Of a DNA stretch of 5,694 nucleotides, positions 1 through 4,905 are shown in pieces; the first letter of the stretch is position 1; each line of letters begins with the position of its first letter. The stretch is from Nostoc sp. CHAB 5715 (GTDB taxonomy: Bacteria; Cyanobacteriota; Cyanobacteriia; Cyanobacteriales; Nostocaceae): assembly GCF_020829685.1 (NCBI RefSeq), contig NZ_JAIVFR010000468.1, positions 1-5,694 on the forward strand. Direction: 5' to 3'. The notes beneath the pieces are model-generated. The model had not been told where the DNA came from. It ran no database searches and saw only the letters and a list, made by a program, of their open reading frames with translations. Position numbers and translations under genes: made by a program.

Positions 1-68
1 CGGATCTGCAATATCAAGCAGCAGTGGAACTTTTGAAGAAAGACTCGGTGGTGGCGGGGAAGGTGTAA
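1..68 (+). CDS. C-terminal end of a protein, possibly a C-terminal processing protease (S41 family), partial
   Basis: One frame (first full codon at base 3) is open from the window edge to TAA at 66-68 and encodes the last 21 residues, DLQYQAAVELLKKDSVVAGKV. A tail of the form D-x-QY-x-x-A-x-x-x-L is typical of the extreme C-terminus of cyanobacterial carboxyl-terminal processing (Ctp) proteases, which mature photosystem II protein D1 and other exported proteins. That match is from memory and rests on very few residues. The active-site Ser/Lys region would lie outside the window. The other two frames also lack a better candidate. Confidence is fair that a gene ends here and low for its identity. 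Confidence 0.42.
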   Translation, partial: DLQYQAAVELLKKDSVVAGKV

Positions 69-71
69 AAA

Positions 72-222
72 GTTAGGAGTTAGGAGTAGAGACGCGATTA
101 ATCGCGTCTGTACAGGAGTTTGAAGTTAGAGTAGAACTAATATTGGTAACTCTTGATCTTAATTCTTAACTTTATTCCTAACTCCTCACTCTCAACTCCT
201 AACTCCCTTTATTCCTAACTCC
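72..222. repeat. TAACTCC / GGAGTTA short-repeat cluster forming a large inverted repeat
   Basis: GGAGTTA-type units at 72-86 (GTTAGGAGTTAGGAG) are mirrored by TAACTCC units at 179-185, 200-206 and 216-222, so the two sides could pair around a loop of about 90 bases that contains the palindrome at 86-113. A 16-bp direct repeat, CTTTATTCCTAACTCC, occurs at 170-185 and 207-222. Short tandem repeats of this type are common between genes in Nostocaceae. The cluster fills the whole gap between the two genes and ends three bases before the start codon at 226, so any promoter for that gene must lie inside the repeat. I see no clear Shine-Dalgarno sequence there. Confidence 0.7.
86..113. repeat. GTAGAGACGCG palindrome, copy 1
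   Basis: The 18-bp core GACGCGATTAATCGCGTC (91-108) is a perfect palindrome. The symmetry extends to 28 bp (86-113) with a single G/G mismatch (89 against 110). The 28-bp unit is identical to the copy at 1284-1311 and closely related to the one at 1032-1059. It can form a stable hairpin or cruciform and is probably a dispersed cyanobacterial repeat. It lacks a following T-tract, so it is not a classical intrinsic terminator, although it follows the stop codon at 66-68 by only 18 bp. Confidence 0.8.
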
Positions 223-225
223 CTT

Positions 226-861
226 ATGCCATATCCACAAGCACCTTGGACACTTCAGGGCTATGCTATCCAAACTCTGCATTTGGTAAATATTGACCAA
301 GTGCGCCCTTTGATTCCCTTAGAGTTAGAAATTATTTCTGTATGGCCTGGTAAAACTCTCGCTAGCGTGTATTTATCTAATTACCGGTCAGGCTCGGTAC
401 TGGAGTACAGCGAGTTAATTATTGCCCCAGCTGTGGTTAATTACCAAAGAAAAATCGGTGGCTGGATTTCTCATATTTATGTAGATAATGCTGATTCGGT
501 GGCTGGTGGTCGAGAAATTTGGGGACTACCAAAGGAACTAGCTGAGTTTACCTGGGAACAAGGAAAGCACGTTACTGTGCATCAGGGAAACCGGAAGTTG
601 TGTAGTCTTAAGTATAATCAACAAAGCTTGGCATGGAGACAGTGGTTAAGTGCCTCTGCTTTTGGCGCCAAGGGTGCTGATTTGCTGATATTCCCTGCTG
701 AATTTGAGTCGGTGTTGGGTTTGATTAGTTCTAAATTAGAAATCCCCGCCGAAAGTCCTTTTTCTGGAATAGGTTTAGGTCAGCCTTGGTTAACTGTGCG
801 TTGTGAGCAGTTGAGTTTGCGGGTTGATGCGCCAAAACTCGTTGGGCACATGGGTATCTAG
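226..861 (+). CDS. Acetoacetate decarboxylase-family (ADC superfamily) protein
   Basis: This 211-residue soluble protein has no signal peptide or membrane segment. It resembles the acetoacetate decarboxylase superfamily, whose classical members use a Schiff-base lysine to decarboxylate acetoacetate; other members do aldol/dehydration chemistry, and related plant proteins affect carotenoid (neoxanthin) formation. Visible motifs are VRPLIP (R27, the position of the family's active-site Arg), EYSELI (E63, likely the catalytic Glu position) and GGREIWGLPKELAEF (95-109), where K103 matches the Schiff-base lysine. The second lysine of the classical KK pair, which lowers the pKa, is Glu104 here, so true acetoacetate decarboxylase activity is doubtful. 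The ATG is chosen because MPYPQAPW is a natural start for the cyanobacterial proteins and the upstream DNA is repeat. It stands alone on this strand. The C-terminus after VGHMGI may be slightly short. The family call is firm; the substrate is unknown. Confidence 0.88.
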   Translation: MPYPQAPWTLQGYAIQTLHLVNIDQVRPLIPLELEIISVWPGKTLASVYLSNYRSGSVLEYSELIIAPAVVNYQRKIGGWISHIYVDNADSVAGGREIWGLPKELAEFTWEQGKHVTVHQGNRKLCSLKYNQQSLAWRQWLSASAFGAKGADLLIFPAEFESVLGLISSKLEIPAESPFSGIGLGQPWLTVRCEQLSLRVDAPKLVGHMGI

Positions 862-885
862 AACACTGCGACTGTTGTGTTCTTT
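860..885 (+). terminator. Possible weak terminator hairpin overlapping the stop codon
   Basis: A 7-bp stem (860-866 pairing with 877-883, AGAACAC/GTGTTCT) encloses a 10-base loop and is followed by a few Ts. It begins within the TAG stop of the upstream gene. The stem is short and AT-leaning and the T-tract is poor, so this is only a candidate for ending the 226-861 transcript. Confidence 0.3.
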
Positions 886-988
886 ACACTATCTATCGGA
901 ATCAGGCTGAGAGAGTAGACCGAAATTACTTTCAGGATCAGCGTCAGAATTTGTGTAAATGGAATCATCAAGACCTATCTGATATTAC
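886..988. other. Intergenic stretch without recognisable features
   Basis: About 100 bases between the decarboxylase-family gene and the small inverted-repeat element. Both strands contain only short open frames (for example 36 codons on the minus strand at 858-968) with no recognisable domain or convincing ribosome binding site. I see nothing that supports a gene or RNA here. Confidence 0.5.
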
Positions 989-1000
989 TGAAATATAACG

Positions 1001-1102
1001 CAATACCGTTCAGTTAAGCCCAAAAACCTTGGTAGAGACGCGAAATTTCGCGTCTCTACAGGTCTAAAATCAGTACCAAAAATCCTTAACTGAACTGTAT
1101 TG
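1001..1102. mobile_element. 102-bp MITE-like element with inverted ends and flanking direct repeat
   Basis: The ends CAATACCGTTCAGTTAAG (1001-1018) and CTTAACTGAACTGTATTG (1085-1102) are inverted repeats matching at 17 of 18 positions. The element is bordered by a 14-bp direct repeat, TGAAATATAACGCA (989-1002 and 1101-1114), which overlaps the element ends by two bases on each side. The true target duplication is therefore about 10-14 bp, for example AAATATAACG. The centre is the perfect 28-bp palindrome at 1032-1059. There is no coding capacity, so movement would need a transposase elsewhere. A duplication of this length fits IS4-type transposases, but the responsible family is inference. 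The long, undecayed direct repeat suggests a fairly recent insertion. Confidence 0.82.
1032..1059. repeat. GTAGAGACGCG palindrome, copy 2 (perfect)
   Basis: A perfect 28-bp palindrome with half-site GTAGAGACGCGAAA, forming the core of the element at 1001-1102. Compared with copies 1 and 3 the central bases are AAATTT instead of ATTAAT, and both halves have changed together so that pairing is kept. The outer bases also pair fully here, whereas copies 1 and 3 have one mismatch. Confidence 0.85.
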
Positions 1103-1114
1103 AAATATAACGCA

Positions 1115-1233
1115 GTCATGCGATCGCAAAATTTCAAGGTAATGTTTGTATTAGATGTCACATTAGCAGAACGGGCATACTGTAATTTCTAAAACGGTAG
1201 TGTTTGAGATTGGTTGTTTTACGTCTTGATGAA
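1115..1233. other. Intergenic stretch with one HIP1 site
   Basis: The only recognisable sequence is the octamer GCGATCGC at 1120-1127 (HIP1, the highly iterated palindrome of cyanobacteria). Other copies in the window are at 2370, 3288, 3995 and 5086. No gene or RNA is supported in the remainder. Confidence 0.6.
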
Positions 1234-1383
1234 TATAGGAATCGTATTTGATTTTTGAAATTATCTACGTAGGCGGGGAGTGGGTAGAGACGCGATTAAT
1301 CGCGTCTGTACGGAGTAGGGAATAAGGAATTAAGCTTTTCGAGTTGTACCGAGCTTTTTCAGAAATCAAATATTAGTCCTATA
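1234..1383. mobile_element. 150-bp inverted-repeat element (MITE-like)
   Basis: A 27-bp left end (1234-1260, beginning TATAGGAATCG) matches the reverse complement of 1357-1383 at 23 of 27 positions, sharing TATAGGA, TATTTGATTT and TGAAA blocks. Between them lies the palindrome at 1284-1311. No open frame of note is present. The ends begin with TA, so a TA target duplication is possible, but no longer duplication is visible. It ends 13 bp short of the stop codon of the kinase gene. The imperfect ends suggest it is older than the element at 1001-1102, and their sequence is unrelated, implying a different mobilising transposase. Confidence 0.65.
1284..1311. repeat. GTAGAGACGCG palindrome, copy 3
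   Basis: Identical over all 28 bases to copy 1 at 86-113, including the single mismatch near the outer edge. It sits near the middle of the inverted-repeat element at 1234-1383. On the minus strand it lies downstream of the kinase gene and could act as a transcript-end hairpin, but it has no adjoining T-tract. Confidence 0.8.
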
Positions 1384-1396
1384 GACCAAATTACCA

Positions 1397-2701
1397 TCAA
1401 ACAGATTTTATCTTAATCGGAATCTGGATGATGAACTCTGTGCCTTGAAGCGGTGCAGAAACACACTTGAGTTTACCACCATGCTTGTTGATAATTTGGT
1501 AGCTAATCGACATCCCTAAACCTGTACCTGAACCAACAGGTTTAGTTGTAAAAAATGGGTCAAAAACTTTTTGCTTTACTGCTTCTGTCATCCCACAGCC
1601 ATTATCAGCAATCCGAATTATCACTTGATTGCTGTCTAAAACCTCAGTGCAAATGCGAATCTGGGGATTGTTAGTTGTCAGTTGTTGGTTGCCAGTTGTT
1701 TTTGCATTGGCCACCACCAACTGACAACCAATTATTGATTCTTTCAAAGTATCAATAGAATTATTCAGGATATTCATAAATACTTGATTGAGTTGTCCAG
1801 GATAGCACTCGACTTTAGGTAAGTTGCCATATTGTTTTATAACTTGAATATCTGGATGATTCCCTTCGGCTTCCAAGCGATTTTGCAAAATTAAGAGAGT
1901 GCTTTCAAGACCATCGTGGATATCAACTTCTTTTTCGTCCGCTTCATCTAGCCGCGAGAAGTTACGCAAGGATAACACTAGCTTGGAAATGCGCTGGGCT
2001 CCCATTTTCATAGAATATAAAATTTTCGGTAAGTCTTCTTTAATGAAATCAAAATCAATTTCTTCAATATAAGCTTGAATTTCTGATACTAAATGGCAAT
2101 TGCATTCCTGATAAAATGTAATCAAATTGAGTAAATTTCTAGTATATTCATTGACAATAACGATATTACCATCAATAAAATTCACAGGATTATTAATTTC
2201 ATGGGCAATACCCGCAATTAATTGCCCCAATGAAGACATTTTTTCAGTTTGTATCAGTTGAGCTTGCGTATTTTCAAGTTCCTTTAAGGTCAATTTTAGT
2301 TGGCAGTTAGCTGCTTCTAGTTGTGCCGGACTTGGCAAAGCCAAAGCCTGGGGAATGATGGGTAACAGTGCGATCGCTGTATGTAGTGAGATAATAGCCG
2401 TAATAACTTTGATCAAAGTGGACAGCCAGTAAGTAGGATGCCAAAGCGTCCATACATCCATCACATGGGTTGTACCACAAGAGACGATAAAAGCTCCAAA
2501 TAATAAAAGTATCCATTTGAAAGGGAAATCTTTTCGCTTGTGGACAAAGTAAACAAGAATGATGGGAATAGAATAATACACCAAAGCAATCAGAGAATCT
2601 GAGATGATGTTTAGCCACACTAAACTCGGCTTCCAGAGGTAACAATGCCCATGTGGAATAAATGAGCTATCAGTAAAAAAATTTTGCAAAAATTCCAGCA
2701 T
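1397..2701 (-). CDS. Ethylene-receptor-like membrane sensor histidine kinase
   Basis: This 434-residue inner-membrane sensor kinase starts with an ethylene-binding domain of three membrane helices (about 28-53, 62-80, 92-118). Residues D35, Y42, P46, I72, C75 and H79 (in [14 protein letters not shown] and CGTTH) correspond to ETR1 D25, Y32, P36, I62, C65 and H69 at a constant offset of ten; C75 and H79 would ligate Cu(I), which binds ethylene. A short coiled linker (124-155) follows, with no GAF or PAS domain. The kinase core has the H-box [10 protein letters not shown] (phospho-acceptor H167), an N-box ([10 protein letters not shown], 308-317), G1 (DNGCG, 366-370), an F-box (FDPFFTTKP, 380-388) and G2 (GSGTGLGMS, 390-398). 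All key residues are present, so it should be active. No response regulator is adjacent. A repeat-derived insert lies at residues 325-343. The ATG start gives the expected short N-terminus; there is no clear Shine-Dalgarno sequence. Confidence 0.92.
   Translation of the reverse strand: MLEFLQNFFTDSSFIPHGHCYLWKPSLVWLNIISDSLIALVYYSIPIILVYFVHKRKDFPFKWILLLFGAFIVSCGTTHVMDVWTLWHPTYWLSTLIKVITAIISLHTAIALLPIIPQALALPSPAQLEAANCQLKLTLKELENTQAQLIQTEKMSSLGQLIAGIAHEINNPVNFIDGNIVIVNEYTRNLLNLITFYQECNCHLVSEIQAYIEEIDFDFIKEDLPKILYSMKMGAQRISKLVLSLRNFSRLDEADEKEVDIHDGLESTLLILQNRLEAEGNHPDIQVIKQYGNLPKVECYPGQLNQVFMNILNNSIDTLKESIIGCQLVVANAKTTGNQQLTTNNPQIRICTEVLDSNQVIIRIADNGCGMTEAVKQKVFDPFFTTKPVGSGTGLGMSISYQIINKHGGKLKCVSAPLQGTEFIIQIPIKIKSV
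1674..1728. repeat. Intergenic-type inverted repeat inside the kinase coding region
   Basis: GTTGTCAGTTGTTGG (1674-1688) is inverted at 1714-1728 with 14 of 15 positions matching, around a 25-base spacer that also contains a further GTTGCCAGTTGTT unit. Such CAACTGACAAC units resemble the short repeats found between genes in Nostocaceae. Here they are read in frame as residues 325-343 of the kinase, a Gln/Thr/Asn-rich stretch (containing [11 protein letters not shown]) in the loop between the N-box helix and the strand before G1, a place where length variation is tolerated. Confidence 0.65.
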
Positions 2702-2742
2702 ACATTATCAAACGATGTAATTTGTCAAGTATTAAATTACAA

Positions 2743-2748
2743 ATTATA
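2743..2748 (-). promoter_or_regulatory. Candidate -10 box for the kinase gene
   Basis: The minus strand reads TATAAT here, an exact sigma-70-type -10 hexamer. It lies 41 bp before the kinase ATG, which would give a leader of roughly 35 bases. No good -35 box sits at the usual distance. A consensus -35 (TTGACA) occurs closer to the gene at 2723-2728, but its only -10 partner would abut the ATG. A promoter in this 87-bp gap would let the kinase be transcribed independently of the broken exporter gene upstream. Confidence 0.35.
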
Positions 2749-2788
2749 CACGCTGGATAAGAAATTGCCTTTAATGTTAAATGTTGTA

Positions 2789-4540
2789 CTAGTGCAGTAA
2801 TTCTTCAATTTGATGCTGGCTCCACAAAGTTCTATATAAACCCTTTTGTTTCAACAGCTGTAAATGATTGCCTGTCTCGACAATTTTTCCCTTTTCCATC
2901 ACAAAAATTCGGTCAGCAGCTGCTGCCGCCGATAATTGATGGGTAATGAAAATTACTGTTTTGCGTTCAGTACCACCAGAGAGATTTTTGAGGATTTGCG
3001 TGGCTGTTTGATTATCCACACTAGAGAGGGCATCATCCAAAATTAATACTGGAGCATTGACCAGCATAGCCCTAGCTAAGGCAGTACGTTGTCGTTGACC
3101 GCCAGAGAGAGTAATACCGCGTTCACCAACAATAGTTTCATATTGCTGGGGAAAATTGTTAATTTCTGATTGAATTTGGGCAAGTTTAGCGACAGATTCT
3201 ATCTGCTCTTGTTCGCTAAGTGGATCGCCGTAGCGGATATTATTTTTGATTGTAGTGCTAAATAGAAAACTATCTTGTGGAACGTAGGCGATCGCACCTC
3301 GTAAATCTGCCAACGCTATCTTAGTAATATCCACCCCATCTAAAAACAATTGTCCTGATTCAATATCCAATAAGCGCGGCAAAGCATTGGCTAAAGTGGA
3401 TTTTCACGAAACAATTGCCACAAAAATGGCTACGGTTTCTCCCAAAGCAATGGTAAAGTTAACATTTTCTAGAGCTGGAGTAGTGGAACCCGGGTAAGTA
3501 TAGGTGAGATTTTTAGCTGTCACTTCTCCTTTAAGTTCAGCCACTGGTAGATGTATGGCATCGGCTGTGTCTTGAATTTTCGGTGTGACAGAGAGAATAG
3601 ATTCAAGCCGATCTATACTAACTTCACCCCGTTGGTAGGCCGTAATGGTGAATCCTAAAAGAGCTGTGGGGAAAACTAGACCCTCTACAAAAATTAACAG
3701 TGCTACAAAGTCGGCAACCTGAAGGGTTCCAGAAGACATCCGCGCCGCCCCTAGCCAGATGATTACCAGCGAACTGACATTAGCTAGCCCGCCAATTAGC
3801 GGAAACAGTGTATTTCGGAGTTTTGCCAGTTCCAGGTTAGCAGTCAATAGCTGCTGATTTTTCTTGGCGAAGGCTCGACGCTCGTTTGCTTCTTGGGCAT
3901 AGATTTTAATTAAGGCAATGCCACTGATATCTTCTTGGATGAGTTCGCTGATGTCAGAGAGTTGCTCTTGGACTGCTGCTTGTTGTTTGCGTAAGCGATC
4001 GCTAAACAGACTCACTAACAAGAGCATAAAAGGGTACACTGCCAAAGAGGCTAGTGTGAGATCCACACTAATCGCCAGCATTACTGGCAGTGTCAGGGCG
4101 TAGGCAAACACCGTATTTGCCAAACTCAAGACTGCAAAACCCAACAACCGCTTGATATTGTCCACATCACTGGTAGCCCGATTAATCAAATCGCCAGCAG
4201 TATTACTAGCAAAATAAGCAGGCTCCAGCTTGAGTAAGTGTTCAAAAATCCGTTGTTTCAGGTCAAATTCTACCTGACGCCCCACCCCAAATAGCCAAAT
4301 ACGGGATGCCATCCGCATTAGCCACATCGCCGAACTAAGTAAGACAATGATTACTACGTCATGTAGTATTTGGTTCAAGATGAAGGTTGTTGAAAGTTTA
4401 TCAACACCAGCACGAATCAACAAAGTGATATAAACGCGCAGTGCATTGACAGACAACAAAGCGAGAATGCCTAAAGACGCCTCCCGCCAATGGGGACGTA
4501 GGTAAGCAGTGAGTTTAGCGATTCGTCGAGATTTTGCCAT
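2789..4540 (-). pseudogene. ABC exporter half-transporter (degenerate-site subunit type), interrupted by an in-frame TGA in Walker A
   Basis: One frame of 583 codons reads as a type IV ABC exporter half-transporter: a six-helix membrane domain (about 20-320), then a nucleotide-binding domain with A-loop region TYTYPG (346-351), Q-loop (Q422), signature LSGGQ (478-482), Walker B LILDD (499-503), D-loop SSVD and H-loop H534. A TGA at codon 379 (3404-3406) splits it into 378 residues and an in-frame remainder. Just before the stop, the expected VGxxGSGKST reads FVAIVS*KST, so all three Walker A glycines are lost. Walker B is followed by Asp503 instead of the catalytic Glu, as in the degenerate subunit of heterodimeric exporters (TM287, BmrC type), which bind but hardly hydrolyse ATP at that site. 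The partner and substrate are not visible. Without readthrough or a sequence error it makes only the membrane domain plus a stub. The downstream part has no new start signal; TTG at 3382 is just an internal Leu codon. Confidence 0.85.
3404..3424 (-). other. Walker A lesion: clustered G-to-T-type changes and premature stop
   Basis: These seven codons of the exporter gene read TTT GTG GCA ATT GTT TCG TGA, directly before AAA TCC ACT (KST). Aligned without gaps to Walker A (V-G-x-x-G-S-G-K-S-T), the Phe, two Val and the stop each differ from GTT, GGG, GGT and GGA by a single G-to-T change. On the + strand these are A in place of expected C at 3424, 3420, 3411 and 3406. The three Gly positions are firm, since those glycines are nearly invariant; the Val-to-Phe change is less sure, because Phe occurs there in some relatives. 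The flanking codons look normal. Confidence 0.75.
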
Positions 4541-4632
4541 TAAAGCAATTTTGCAACTTTATCATCCTAGATTAACTGCTAGTCCGAGAAGACAGCTATG
4601 TAGAGGATTGGGGACTAGTACCGCAAGGCGGA

Positions 4633-4660
4633 AGTCAAAAGTCAAAAGTCAAAAGTCAAA
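4633..4660. repeat. Heptanucleotide tandem repeat (AGTCAAA)x4
   Basis: Four perfect head-to-tail copies of AGTCAAA, followed by AA. This is the class of short tandemly repeated repetitive sequences characteristic of heterocyst-forming cyanobacteria. It is preceded by a small CCGC-AAG-GCGG hairpin (4621-4631). It lies in the gap upstream of the exporter gene, about 90 bp from its ATG, and has no visible regulatory role. Copy number is likely to vary between strains through slippage. Confidence 0.9.
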
Positions 4661-4730
4661 AAGCTTATAGGACAGACTTTTTGGCGATTTGGAATGGGTG
4701 GTTTATTTACGCCGTGCTGTACTAGGGACT

Positions 4731-4752
4731 TGTACTGAGCGAAGCCGAAGTA
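4731..4752. repeat. Dispersed-repeat-like element (ACTGAGCGAAGCCGAAGT)
   Basis: TACTGAGCGAAGCCGAAGTA is a short imperfect inverted repeat (TACT/AGTA ends) of the form ACTGAGCGAAGTCGAAGT, seen dispersed in many bacterial genomes including cyanobacteria. Recognition is from memory. It directly abuts the hairpin at 4752-4810. Confidence 0.45.
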
Positions 4753-4810
4753 TTGGGGATTGGGAAAAAATGGGGTCTGAATCCCTATTTGAATTTTCCT
4801 AATCCCCAGT
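4752..4810. repeat. Long hairpin repeat (GGGGATTGGGAAAA inverted)
   Basis: GGGGATTGGGAAAA (4755-4768) is inverted at 4794-4807 (TTTTCCTAATCCCC) with 13 of 14 positions matching. Pairing extends outward to 4752/4810 with a wobble, around a loop of 25 bases. It is between genes, with no coding capacity, and looks like another small dispersed palindromic repeat. The remaining bases of the 4541-4905 gap show no gene and no strong promoter for the exporter gene. Confidence 0.65.
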
Positions 4811-4867
4811 CTTTAGTTCAATGAAACCCTTGCAAATTCTTAATTCCGAATTTTGGGCAGCGTTACT

Positions 4868-4888
4868 AAAACGTGGCATTACGGTTTT
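4868..4888 (-). terminator. Candidate terminator after the YdcF-like gene
   Basis: On the minus strand AAAAC(C)GT and ACGTTTT pair with one bulged C around the loop AATGCC, about 18 bp beyond the stop codon of the 4906-5559 gene. The A-tract before and T-run after could make it work in both directions. The stem is short with few G-C pairs, so support is modest. Confidence 0.35.
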
Positions 4889-4905
4889 TTTAGTTTTTTA
4901 CTTTA

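Noticed and set aside
858..968. 36-codon minus-strand frame with a hydrophobic start (MIPFTQILTLIL)
   Set aside because: Short, no clear ribosome binding site or promoter, overlaps the end of the decarboxylase-family gene, and no recognisable family.
1130..1190. CxxCH (CIRCH) heme-c-like motif in a short + strand frame
   Set aside because: The frame is tiny, has no start signal or export signal, and one such motif occurs easily by chance.
2307..2645. 112-codon minus-strand frame inside the kinase gene
   Set aside because: Overlaps the ethylene-binding domain coding region in another frame on the same strand; the kinase frame has exact motif spacing, this one has none.
2789..3382. A separate ATPase-only protein starting at TTG 3382
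   Set aside because: The TTG is an internal Leu codon in the same frame as the upstream part, with no ribosome binding site, and such a protein would lack Walker A. It is the tail of the interrupted exporter gene.
3404..3424. Diversity-generating retroelement as cause of the Walker A changes
   Set aside because: Such retroelements vary positions corresponding to template adenines and need a reverse transcriptase and template repeat nearby. The changes here replace guanines and no such genes or repeats are present.
3918..4103. 61-codon + strand open frame
   Set aside because: Antisense shadow of the exporter membrane domain.
4633..4660. AGTCAAA array as a CRISPR-like or replication-origin iteron array
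   Set aside because: Seven-base units without spacers and without cas or rep genes nearby; it matches the simple tandem heptamer repeats common in these cyanobacteria.
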